From assembly GCA_025769875.1 (NCBI GenBank), contig JAGFNK010000680.1, forward strand, positions 1 through 26,035: a stretch of DNA of 26,035 nucleotides. Direction: 5' to 3'. The notes under the pieces were generated by a model. The model saw only the letters and a list, made by a program, of their open reading frames with translations. It did no database searches and was not told the DNA's origin. Both the position numbers and the translations under genes were made by a program. This document shows, piece after piece, positions 18,773 to 26,035 of the stretch. Source of the stretch: Russula earlei. Lineage: Eukaryota > Basidiomycota > Agaricomycetes > Russulales > Russulaceae. The first letter of the stretch is position 1. Each line of letters begins with the position of its first letter.

Positions 18773-18780
18773 TATATAAG
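18773..18780 (+). promoter_or_regulatory. TATA box of the beta LTR
   Basis: TATATAAG is conserved at the same place in beta copy 1 and in alpha copies. Downstream lies the shared CAGACTGTCCATTTG block, likely near the transcript start. Confidence 0.65.
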
Positions 18781-19102
18781 CCCCAATGAAGCATGGCAGT
18801 CGTCAGACTGTCCATTTGTGATACTCTCATCTTCCTGGGTACTCCCCCGCGACCGCTCAGTCTAAAGATTCCCCTCGCCTCCAAGGTACTCTTCAATGAC
18901 TGCCTTGTTTAAAGCCCTCTCGCTACACTGGCCTCCAGCCTTCGCCTTTGTCTCTTGCAACACCTACCAGTCCCCATCTGGTACCTCCTCATTGTTTGGC
19001 TCGTCCTCTTGTTCAACGCCACCTTTGCTGCGTATCATCTGTTCCGACCCTTGCCCACCTGCTCCTGAGTCCTTAGTGATCAGCAGTACATGTCTTGACA
19101 TC

Positions 19103-19118
19103 TGGACAGTCTCTCATC
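19103..19118 (+). other. Gypsy-beta primer-binding site candidate
   Basis: TGG follows the LTR end after two bases, the standard place and first bases of a PBS that pairs with a tRNA 3' CCA end. I cannot name the tRNA from TGGACAGTCTCTCATC alone. Confidence 0.45.
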
Positions 19119-19146
19119 ATCCCTGTATTGACCAGCCAACACTCAA

Positions 19147-20061
19147 GTGTCCACTCCTAACTCCCCCACTTTGGTTAACACCTCCTTGCGCCTCCCTTCT
19201 CCTCTGCAACCTACCCCACGCACTGCCCTTCACATCCTCACTGAAGACATCGACCCGGTCGACACATCCTCACCCCTCAGCATCTTGTACTCCCCAACGG
19301 CTCCCCCATCGTCTCCTACCACTGCCCAGCCTGTCCCAGGCGACTTTGTCCCTGTCGGCACTCCCCCTCCAGCGCAGAACGAGCAACAGCAAGCAGACTT
19401 GCCTGAAGGCTTCCTCGACCGTCCCCCCTGCACAGCATTTCACTTCCATCCACACCAGTACTTCGTCCTCCCTACCACCAATCGTTCCCGTGAGCAGGGG
19501 CGTCCCCTCCATGACTTGAATCATCAGGACTACCTGGGACGCATCCCTACCTCAGACCAGTTAGCTCGTCGCGCATTCACAGACACCTTCACCACTGCCT
19601 TTTGTGCACGCATCGTCCACACTTTTGCGGTCGAACCCTCCAACACTGCCCTTGCCACCCAGTACAATCTAACCCCCTTTGGCATCTGTTCCAACATCGG
19701 GATATACGCCCCAGATGCTGACTTCCCCCTTGGACGTATCGCTTACATTTTTAATACGTTGTTGTTTAGGAAGCTCCTTACCTTACCTGCCATTTACCGT
19801 CCTGCTTTCGAAGGGTCCTTTTGCCTGTCTATTGTACATGATTTCCTGGATGGACGCCTAGCTTTTGCGTACAGTTACTTACACTTTGAAGAGAACAGTA
19901 ACCATGTCTCCTTGCATCACTACTCGACTTACACCGTCGACACCATCTGTTTCAACCCGCAGTTACTTCGCTTTTGCTTTATGCCTCGTATTCCCCCTAA
20001 CCCTCTCAAAATAATTGAGAGGTACCATCTCGAAACCATAGATCTTGCGCACGGTTCTTAA
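19147..20061 (+). CDS. Gypsy-beta extra ORF1, unknown function (304 aa)
   Basis: This intact 304-residue frame starts 46 bases after the LTR. I recognise no domain. Residues 1-90 are rich in Pro, Thr and Ser, like a disordered region. Residues about 95-300 look folded and rich in aromatics: AFHFHPHQYFVL, ARRAFTDTFTTAFCARIVHTF, FGICSNIGIYAPDADFPLGR, LAFAYSYLHFEENSNHVSLHHYSTY. No zinc knuckle, protease or membrane segment is evident. It has no stop or shift although pol is ruined. Its stop codon lies in a perfect hairpin followed by two AATAAA signals. It could be an element-specific accessory protein, or host sequence captured by the element. Confidence 0.7.
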   Translation: MSTPNSPTLVNTSLRLPSPLQPTPRTALHILTEDIDPVDTSSPLSILYSPTAPPSSPTTAQPVPGDFVPVGTPPPAQNEQQQADLPEGFLDRPPCTAFHFHPHQYFVLPTTNRSREQGRPLHDLNHQDYLGRIPTSDQLARRAFTDTFTTAFCARIVHTFAVEPSNTALATQYNLTPFGICSNIGIYAPDADFPLGRIAYIFNTLLFRKLLTLPAIYRPAFEGSFCLSIVHDFLDGRLAFAYSYLHFEENSNHVSLHHYSTYTVDTICFNPQLLRFCFMPRIPPNPLKIIERYHLETIDLAHGS

Positions 20062-20105
20062 AAGTAAGAACCACCCTTGTAACCCTTCAATAAAGATCGA
20101 ATAAA
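20053..20105 (+). terminator. Hairpin with two AATAAA signals after ORF1
   Basis: GGTTCTTA (20053-20060) pairs perfectly with TAAGAACC (20065-20072) around AAAG, and includes the ORF1 stop codon. AATAAA follows at 20089-20094 and 20100-20105. This could end a short ORF1 transcript. The same stretch contains GTAAGA (20064), a consensus splice donor, and a pyrimidine tract with TTAACTAAAG at 20121-20130, like an acceptor, but splicing these would not join ORF1 and ORF2 in phase. Confidence 0.4.
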
Positions 20106-20129
20106 CCTTTTTTCTTTGCCTTAACTAAA

Positions 20130-21632
20130 GTGCCTCGAGAATACACCTTAGAAGAAGATGAAGAAGAAGATGCTATCACTAGACACGTCTTAAGTCTAAA
20201 TCACTATCGAACCTGGGTCTCCACTGCATTTCCTGTGAACACTTTAACAAACCTACACAATGTACCAGGAATAGAACCACCCCACGAAGACTTTCCTCAT
20301 CTCATTGTCAAAGAGTTCCTTGAAGTCTTACCATTTGGACAACTCCTAAGCCACGACAAACATGCATTATATCTTGAAACCCTTAGTCGACTCCTGCCAC
20401 CAGCATGACAACAACTATTATATTGGCAACTTGCTCAAGCAAAGAACATCCAAGGACAACCAGTTGATTATCAGTCCCTGCGCTCCAGCGAATTGAACCT
20501 TTGGACCAGGATCATCCAGCCACATCACCATCTCATTGTTAATTCTTTAAGGACAGGGTATCGCCTGTTCTACCTGGCTTGGACATACATCAGCTACTAC
20601 CGTCTCACTGTCCAGTTCTACCACCTACGCCTCAACAGAATACAAAGGGAAAATCAATCTTACATCCAACTTGCTGTTGTACCAGGAATACACAACACCT
20701 TCTATTGGGAAACTAACTCTTGGCTATACGACGCAGACTACAATCAACCTTGGGCAATTACCAGCCCAGACACCTCATATACTGGTTCCCCTGCGTACTA
20801 TTCTGTCCCAGCAATCCTAGAAGCCTCGAGTCTCACCCCTCAACCCCTCACACCAATTCAGACCACTGTCCCAACTAGCCAAGAACATTGGTCTGCCAGC
20901 ACAGAAGATACTGAGTCAAATCCGTGGACAGCAAGGTGTAACTGCAAAACAGAGTATTGCATGTGCAACTTTCGACCAGATACACCTTCTACTCCTGACA
21001 GGAATTACCTTGTGGACGCCAGGCGATTACCACCTCCCCATTCAATAAATCTGGCTCCTCGACACAGAAGACACGCATCATCCCAACGACCCCCTGAGAG
21101 AGAAACCATTCCCAACGCAAGAGGATTTCTTGTTGAAAGACCACTACCTCCTACCCCTCCTGACGCCTATGTACCCTTGTTTACCAATCGTATTCCTACC
21201 CCTGTCATACCTATCCAACCCTTTGCATCACCCCTCGTTGAATCTCCTGATAGTACCGATCTTAGGAGTACTGATTTACACTGCTACTTACCAGAACAAT
21301 CCTTCTTAGCATTAAACCTACCTACGCATTCAAGGAGAGAGCTAATTGAATTCAAGAGTTATTGTACCCAAGCTTGGCATCAACGACTGACACACTTTAT
21401 AGTTTACAAACACCCCCTCAAGGAAATAAGTGACTTTGCCATCTCTCCAGCAGAATTTGAAGGATATCTGTGGAAAACCCAAGTAGTTCTAATGCAAAGT
21501 AGCATCACTGAAGAATACTCCCGGATCCAGTTAAAGAAACATCAAGGAAGACCCAACTCTATCCGACTAAAGCCAGTCTACACCATTGCATATCCTTGGA
21601 ACAACGGCCATTGGACTATAACAGTCATCTAG
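20130..21632 (+). pseudogene. Gypsy-beta extra ORF2, unknown function (about 500 codons, one stop)
   Basis: One frame runs from 20130 to 21632 with a single TGA at 20406-20408 (LLPPA-stop-QQLLYWQLAQ). There is no ATG at its start: the frame opens with a GTG codon or upstream, so initiation is unexplained. The start is acidic (YTLEEDEEED). The middle has an aromatic stretch (FYLAWTYISYYRLTVQFYHL), then a cysteine cluster CNCKTEYCMC (C-X-C-X4-C-X-C) at 20937-20966, then a Pro/Arg-rich region. The last 120 residues look folded: RRELIEFKSYCTQAWHQRLT, EFEGYLWKTQVVLMQSSI, VYTIAYPWNNGHWTITVI. I recognise no family. The cysteine cluster could bind metal. Confidence 0.6.
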
Positions 21633-21636
21633 ACCT

Positions 21637-22191
21637 ATGAGCACTAGGAGAGACATCACTGACGAAGAAGAAAATCTAATCCCACTCCTATTTGAAGGCC
21701 TCAGTTATGACACTCAAGACCACTGTTACCAAGGGAAATTCGCAGGTGTATCTATTATCAACCACGGAAATCTTTCTGACACTTGGTTATACGAAGATGA
21801 CAACGACGAAGTTACCACTGAGCAACTTAAAGCAGCAGCCCCAGGAGCAGGAAAACGTTCAAGAATCCAACCCCTACAATTTCACAGGTCTCTTCCTAGA
21901 TAAACCAGTCAAGTGGAGTCGTTCTAGAAGATATTGGGTTTACTACAACAACAAAGAAGTCGACTTCACGGCTAGAGCAACACAAGAAGTTACTGCTGTT
22001 CTAGGCACTGCACCAAGTGTTCGAAGCGCTACTCCAGGATCCTCTACCCGTCGAAATACTCAACAACCCACTCCGCATACAGTTAGCAGCATACCACAAA
22101 CAATTCCCCGAACGCTCACTCCAACTAGAATCCAGTTACAAGGTCCAGCCCCACCAATTGTTACAGTCCCAACAACTCAGAACCCTACAAT
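21637..22191 (+). pseudogene. Gypsy-beta extra ORF3 / Gag N-terminal extension, one frameshift
   Basis: The ATG at 21637, four bases after the ORF2 stop, begins MSTRRDITDEEENLIPLLFEG. The frame continues through WLYEDDNDEVTTEQLKAA, then shifts between about 21840 and 21880 into the frame holding GLFLDKPVKWSRSRRYWVYY. It then becomes a Pro/Thr-rich tail (TPRxx repeats) up to the LTR alpha-3 insertion. Removing alpha-3 and one ACAAT copy fuses this tail in frame with the Gag ATG: PTTQNPT then MSSNPHLVG. So ORF3 may be the N-terminus of a long Gag, or a separate protein overlapping the Gag start. Confidence 0.6.
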
Positions 22192-22729
22192 TGTCATGAA
22201 CCATTCTCCGGAGAGGGCCCTTGAAGGACCCTTCCTTATAGGAGGAAACCCAGCCTCTATGGTGTCACCCTGTTCACACAAGCAAAAGGGGTGAGTAGAG
22301 GTGTCCACAATATCGTGCGCGCATTGTCACGCGAGCGATTCTCGGCACAATCGACATACAGCAAGCCCCACTTCAAAGCAACCCTTCTAGCAACAAAGGA
22401 CAGTATTAGGGCCTTCCTAAGGACCCTTTGGAACGACTCTAGGAGCTCTACAATAGGCACTAACCTAGTATCAAAGGCCCTACAACGTGTTATTAGACCA
22501 ACTCTAATAACTATAGAACGAACTATAAGGCAATACTAAGGACCTTAATAGAAGTATTAGGGTCAACTCCAAAGGACCCTAATAGAACTATATAAGGGCC
22601 TTATAAGATAACACTACTCCCTAACCAAATTACAAGTCCTCAAATGACCGGCCCTAAACTAACTAACAGAAAATGAATCAGATGCTTGCACGTGCACTAA
22701 AGCAGTGAACATGTGGACAATGAAAGCTC

Positions 22730-22815
22730 TTACTCATCAGGAGAAGCCTTCTTACTCAGCAGCTTACTGAGCATGACTGAGCATGCTCAGTAAGCGCACT
22801 TCGACTTCTTACTCA
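22730..22815 (+). promoter_or_regulatory. TTACTCA sites around a long palindrome in the alpha LTR
   Basis: TTACTCA occurs at 22730, 22752 and 22809, and a near-perfect 34-base palindrome built from GCTTACTGAGCATG arms spans 22762-22795. The block lies 65-150 bases upstream of the TATA box. It is conserved in alpha-1 (about 5325-5430, reversed) and alpha-2 (about 17030-17120). TTACTCA is close to the Gcn4/AP-1 bZIP site TGACTCA; a regulatory role is inference. Confidence 0.45.
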
Positions 22816-22877
22816 TCACTCTATTGTGCTTGATAACAAGGTTATGACTCATTCCCTATTTAGCAGTTCTCTTGTAG

Positions 22878-22885
22878 TATATAAG
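22878..22885 (+). promoter_or_regulatory. TATA box of alpha LTR copy 3
   Basis: TATATAAG is present in all three alpha copies. In this copy a transcript would leave the LTR and reach the Gypsy-beta Gag ATG within about 280 bases. Confidence 0.65.
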
Positions 22886-23157
22886 TGCTCAATAAAGTAG
22901 CGGACAGTCCTCAGACTGTCCATTTGTTTACGGCACTCTCTATCCCTGGGATACTCCTTTAAGGACTGTCCCCTTGTGACTACCCTGGCCTCTTCCCTGC
23001 GTGACTGCTCTACTCTCACAGTAACAGTACCTCTCTGGTATTTGTTACTACTCTGGACTCTACTCTTTGCCCACGCAGTCTTGGACATCTATTGACTCAT
23101 CTTTGAGCTTATCCCTCGCTCTTGAACTGGATAGTTCAACAGTGAGTCTTGACAACA

Positions 23158-24990
23158 ATGTCCAGCAATCCTCACCTTGTAGGAACTGCCCCAGAACCCT
23201 TTGATGGAAAAGCCGACAATGCAGAAGCCTTTTGGGCAGCCCTGGCCAATTATTACTACATCAATGGCGACTCTTTCACAGACGAAAGCAAGAAAGTTGC
23301 CGCTGCACTGCCCCATTTTAAAGTAGGAACACCTGCCGGAGCATGGGCTAGGGAACAAACTACTAAAGCCATGGCTCATACTATAGCCGACTACGGATCA
23401 TGGGACGACTTCAAAAAGGCCTTTGCTGACCACTTTATCCCTGCAGAAGCAGAATTGGCTTCTGCCAACACTATGCACACTTATTATCAAGGAAAACTAC
23501 CGTTTAATGAGTGGTATCAGAAATGGTCACACCATGCATCACGAGCTACCACCGACGAAAGAACAAAGATGTATGCATTTAGGAAAAACATTAATCCAGC
23601 CCTACATCAAAAGATATTGGGAATCACACCGACACCAACTACGCTCGCAGCCCTTGTCAAAGCAGCAAGAGAATTTGACAACCTGTTCCACCTATACAAT
23701 TCCACGGCCTTCAGAGGAGGACGCTCTGTGCGTACTCGAGGATTAAACACTCAAGGATCAGACAATCCCTTGGAAATTAACTTGTACCAAGGAGAACCTA
23801 ATGAACGACCTTGGGAATCCAGAAGTGAAAGAAAACCCCTCACAGATGCAGAGAAAGAGTTTCGACGGAAGAACAACCTCTGTTATTATTGGGGAAAGAA
23901 GAACCATATGGCAAATCAATGTAGAGCAAAGAAAGCAGCCCAAGGACGCCAACGACTCGGATCTCGCCCCCAAACAGTCAGAGCTACAACCATCCAAGAT
24001 GAAAACATCAAACCTGCGCAGGAAGAACCCGTTCCTGTTGCATCATTAACAACTTGGAGAGAAACACTTGCAGGACTCGATCCTCCGCCCAAGATCTGCT
24101 CCTATGGATTTTTAATTGGACCCCCTTCTGCACCGAGGAGGGACACGGTCCAAATCAGTACAATACCAAGAGAAATCAATTACCCCAAGGTTTTTCCCAA
24201 GAATATTCGCTCCCCATCTATCGCCTTGAAAGTTACTTTGGTGGGGAAAACAAGTGGCAAAGAAATCGGTGCAAGAGCCCTGCTTGACAGTGGGGCAGAA
24301 GGAATGATAATCCACGAACGATTCACACAAAAACACCACCTGCACCTCCGAACTATGACCAAACCATTGCCAGCACAAAATGTAGATGGAACACAAAATG
24401 CCAATGGGCTAATACGCTTTAGCACCATCCAAAGACTTCGCATTCAAGCACACACAGGCACTACTCATGACAAGCAAGCAGAGTTCCTTGTCACTAACAT
24501 TGGAGATCATGACATCATCTTAGGAACAGATTGGCTATGTCACCACAACCCAGATATCGATTGGGCAAATGACACAATCACACTAAAGAATTGCCCCCAA
24601 ACCTGCCTTACCACGCACCCAAGCATAACCATTGCATCTGCATCTGGAACACGGAATTACCAAATACAAGTGCTTACTTTCCCTGAAGAAGAAGAACCTG
24701 AGTTTGCAAACGTTGCTGCACTAATCTTCCCAGATACTGAGGGACTATTGAACCCATGTGTTGACAAACAAATCCACAATGCATTTAGACCAATGACAAT
24801 CAGCATAAGAGCCAAATCAACCACAGCTACCAAGCTAGCCCATGCAGAAACACCCTCTAAGACACTAGACGAACTTATCCCTGCCCAATTCTTGAAATGG
24901 CGAAAGGTTTTCGATGAACAAGCTTCCCAACGCCTTCCTGCTCACCAACCATGGGACCATGCAATCAATCTGAAACCAGGAATCGCCTGA
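23158..24990 (+). CDS. Gypsy-beta Gag and aspartic protease
   Basis: The ATG at 23158 starts MSSNPHLVGTAPEPFDGKAD; this is chosen over the TTG at 23149, which is LTR sequence. Residues about 20-190 are a Retrotrans_gag domain (AFWAALANYYYI, WDDFKKAFADHFIP, FNEWYQKWSHHASR, AFRKNINPALHQKI). The zinc knuckle reads CYYWGKKNHMANQC (about 23881-23922): the second Cys is Trp, so zinc binding should fail. The retropepsin has ARALLDSGAEGMIIH, with the catalytic DSG, and the family block FLVTNIGDHDIILGTDWL. The frame ends in a TGA at 24988-24990 exactly where RT begins (NLKPGIA-stop-RNSGIYRL). It is open throughout, unlike pol. Confidence 0.9.
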   Translation: MSSNPHLVGTAPEPFDGKADNAEAFWAALANYYYINGDSFTDESKKVAAALPHFKVGTPAGAWAREQTTKAMAHTIADYGSWDDFKKAFADHFIPAEAELASANTMHTYYQGKLPFNEWYQKWSHHASRATTDERTKMYAFRKNINPALHQKILGITPTPTTLAALVKAAREFDNLFHLYNSTAFRGGRSVRTRGLNTQGSDNPLEINLYQGEPNERPWESRSERKPLTDAEKEFRRKNNLCYYWGKKNHMANQCRAKKAAQGRQRLGSRPQTVRATTIQDENIKPAQEEPVPVASLTTWRETLAGLDPPPKICSYGFLIGPPSAPRRDTVQISTIPREINYPKVFPKNIRSPSIALKVTLVGKTSGKEIGARALLDSGAEGMIIHERFTQKHHLHLRTMTKPLPAQNVDGTQNANGLIRFSTIQRLRIQAHTGTTHDKQAEFLVTNIGDHDIILGTDWLCHHNPDIDWANDTITLKNCPQTCLTTHPSITIASASGTRNYQIQVLTFPEEEEPEFANVAALIFPDTEGLLNPCVDKQIHNAFRPMTISIRAKSTTATKLAHAETPSKTLDELIPAQFLKWRKVFDEQASQRLPAHQPWDHAINLKPGIA

Positions 24991-25735
24991 CGCAATTCTG
25001 GTATCTATCGACTCACTCCCAAAGAACTACAAGCCCTAAAGGAATACTTAGATGAACACTTGAAAAGAGGCACTATCCGACCATCAAAAGCAGCTATTGC
25101 TAGTCCATTCTTCTTTGTGGAAAAGAAAGGAGGAAACCTACGACCAGTACAAGACTACAGAGCCCTGAACACAGCAACTGTCAAAGACTGCATATCCACT
25201 ACCTTTGAATTCCTGAATTAATTGACAAACTCCAAGGAGCCCAATACTTTACCAAGTTTGATGTACGATGGGGATACAACAATATCTGTCCTAAGAGAGG
25301 GCAACGAAACACCTTGCAGCATTCAAGACACCATTTAGGACTCTTCGAACCTTTGATAATGACATTCGGTCTCTTGCAATGCCCCAGCCACTTTCCAATG
25401 CTTTATGAACACCATCCTAGCAAAATGCATTGCCACTGAATGAGTGGTCGTTTACCTAGACGATATACTAATCATGGCGCAAACCTTGAACGAACTGGAT
25501 GACTGGACACACAAGGTCCTAAAGACACTCCAAGACCATGATTTATACTTGAAACCAGAGAAGTGTGCTTTTCGACAAACCTCTATTAGTTACCTAGGCA
25601 TCAATATATCCCAAGGACGAATATCTATGGACCAAGACAAGTTAATAGGCATTACAAAGTGGCCTACTCCGACCAATGTTATGGAAATCCAAGCATTTTA
25701 GGATTTTGCAACTTCTATTGACGATTTATCCACCA
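24991..25735 (+). pseudogene. Gypsy-beta reverse transcriptase, broken
   Basis: RT begins IYRLTPKELQALKEYLDEHL, then SPFFFVEKKGGNLRPVQDYR and ALNTATVKD, standard Gypsy RT fingers. The frame is lost around 25205-25220; out of frame one can still read KLQGAQYFTKFDVRWGYNNI, which holds motif A with its Asp. The original frame returns at 25441 after a TGA with VVVYLDDILIMA (catalytic YLDD at 25453-25464) and KPEKCAFRQTSISYLGINIS. One base is missing near 25700 (EIQAF then LGFCNFY), followed by a TGA at 25719-25721 where the conserved FYRRFI should have Arg. Not functional. Confidence 0.92.
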
Positions 25736-26035
25736 ATACTCACAAATGGCACGACCCTTGTTTGATCTAACAAAGAAAGAACACCCCTTTAAATGGGAAG
25801 ATGATGAAGAACAAGCATTTAGAAATTTAATCCACGCATTCACAACAGCCCCAGTCCTCATGTTACCTGATCATACTAAACCCTTTCAGCTCATCTGCGA
25901 TGCAAGCAACTTTGCAGTCAGCGCAATCTTGGAACAACCTGATGAATTTAACAGATATCACCCAGTCGCCTATTTTTTGAAATCCTTGGACCCTGCACAA
26001 CGAAATTACATGATCTATGATAAAGAGCTCCTGGC
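25736..26035 (+). pseudogene. Gypsy-beta RNase H region, cut by the window edge
   Basis: The frame is open here: QMARPLFDLTKKEHPFKWED, EEQAFRNLIHAFTTAPVLML, PFQLICDASNFAVSAILEQ and HPVAYFLKSLDPAQRNYMIYDKELL. CDAS with the later YDKELL is the start of the Gypsy RNase H, which removes RNA from the hybrid. It continues past 26035, where the rest of RNase H, integrase and the 3' LTR are expected. It counts as a pseudogene only because the upstream pol is broken. Confidence 0.9.

Larger units (their letters stand above)
18272..19100 (+). repeat. Gypsy-beta 5' LTR (family beta, copy 2)
   Basis: It starts TGTTATGAACC, ends TCTTGACA and is 829 bp. It is not followed by a repeat of the five bases before it, so it is not a solo LTR but the 5' LTR of the following element. 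It has the same termini as the alpha family apart from one base, marking the two as related lineages. It contains the empty Harbinger site at 18512-18514. Confidence 0.9.
22192..23154 (+). repeat. Solo LTR, family alpha, copy 3 (TSD ACAAT)
   Basis: It starts TGTCATGAACC and ends GTCTTGACA; ACAAT at 22187-22191 is repeated at 23155-23159. It is 963 bp. A TATATAAG box is at 22878-22885, with AATAAA at 22891-22896. The Gag ATG begins at 23158, four bases past the LTR end, and uses the last two bases of the duplication. Confidence 0.95.
18272..26035 (+). mobile_element. Ty3/Gypsy LTR retrotransposon (Gypsy-beta), 3' end outside window
   Basis: The order on the plus strand is beta LTR, PBS-like TGG, three extra ORFs, Gag with zinc knuckle, retropepsin, RT (YLDD) and RNase H. 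RT follows the protease directly, with no integrase before it, which is the Gypsy order; integrase is expected beyond 26035. Solo LTR alpha-3 splits the ORF3/Gag junction. The pol part has several stops and shifts, so this copy is dead. The distance from LTR end to Gag ATG is over 3 kb once alpha-3 is discounted, far more than the usual few hundred bases. Confidence 0.9.

Noticed and set aside
20064..20130. Intron joining ORF1 to ORF2 (GTAAGA..CTAAAG)
   Set aside because: The splice motifs look good, but the phases do not match and ORF1's stop lies upstream of the donor.
23149..23157. TTG start for Gag at 23149
   Set aside because: These bases are the LTR end plus duplicated target; the ATG at 23158 fits the undisturbed element.
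395..25721. Possible genetic-code change reading TGA as an amino acid
   Set aside because: The stops are accompanied by frameshifts and lost catalytic residues, fall on Arg positions as CpG decay predicts, and the intact genes here end normally; decay explains them.
1..26035. CRISPR arrays, bacterial operons, ribosomal RNA genes
   Set aside because: No regularly spaced repeats, no Shine-Dalgarno-led gene strings and no rRNA-like sequence were seen; the introns show a eukaryote.

Overview
The window looks like a transposon graveyard from a filamentous fungus, most likely a mushroom-forming basidiomycete. The evidence is introns of 46-56 bases with GT..AG ends, a PIF/Harbinger transposase and Copia, Gypsy and LINE proteins of the kind common in such genomes, and the absence of any bacterial-style operon. 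The species call is inference. I see no convincing single-copy host gene.

Layout, left to right. (1) 1-3885, minus strand: a decayed Ty1/Copia element with RT, integrase, protease, Gag, primer-binding site (PBS) and 5' LTR; its other end lies outside the window. (2) 3891-about 7445, minus: a LINE (endonuclease tail plus reverse transcriptase), truncated at its 5' end and split by a 961-bp solo LTR (family alpha) at 4995-5955 flanked by GGGGG. (3) about 7446-9390: sequence with no supported gene, apart from one weak ORF near a TATA box. (4) about 9391-10693, plus: the 5' part of a second Copia element (LTR, PBS, Gag). (5) 10694-15490: a solo LTR (family beta, minus, target duplication TGATG) that was itself split by a 3966-bp PIF/Harbinger DNA transposon at 11282-15247 (target duplication TAA, 210-bp inverted repeats). 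The transposon carries a Myb/SANT-like gene and a DDE transposase gene. (6) 15491-18150, minus: a two-zinc-knuckle Gag-like protein gene, split by a second alpha solo LTR at 16498-17458 (CTTTG). (7) 18151-26035, plus: a Gypsy element with a beta LTR, apparently inserted into an older beta LTR. It has about 3 kb of extra coding sequence between LTR and Gag, a third alpha solo LTR at 22192-23154 (ACAAT), Gag, protease, and a broken RT/RNase H that runs off the window.

The target-site duplications let the insertions be ordered: Copia-2 remnant, then solo LTR beta-1, then Harbinger; LINE, then alpha-1; Gag-like element, then alpha-2 and an older beta LTR, then the Gypsy, then alpha-3. The best candidates for something undescribed are the Gypsy with extra pre-gag ORFs and the nearly complete two-gene Harbinger. 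A recurring pattern is TGA stops at positions where the protein family has arginine, as expected from CGA to TGA decay.
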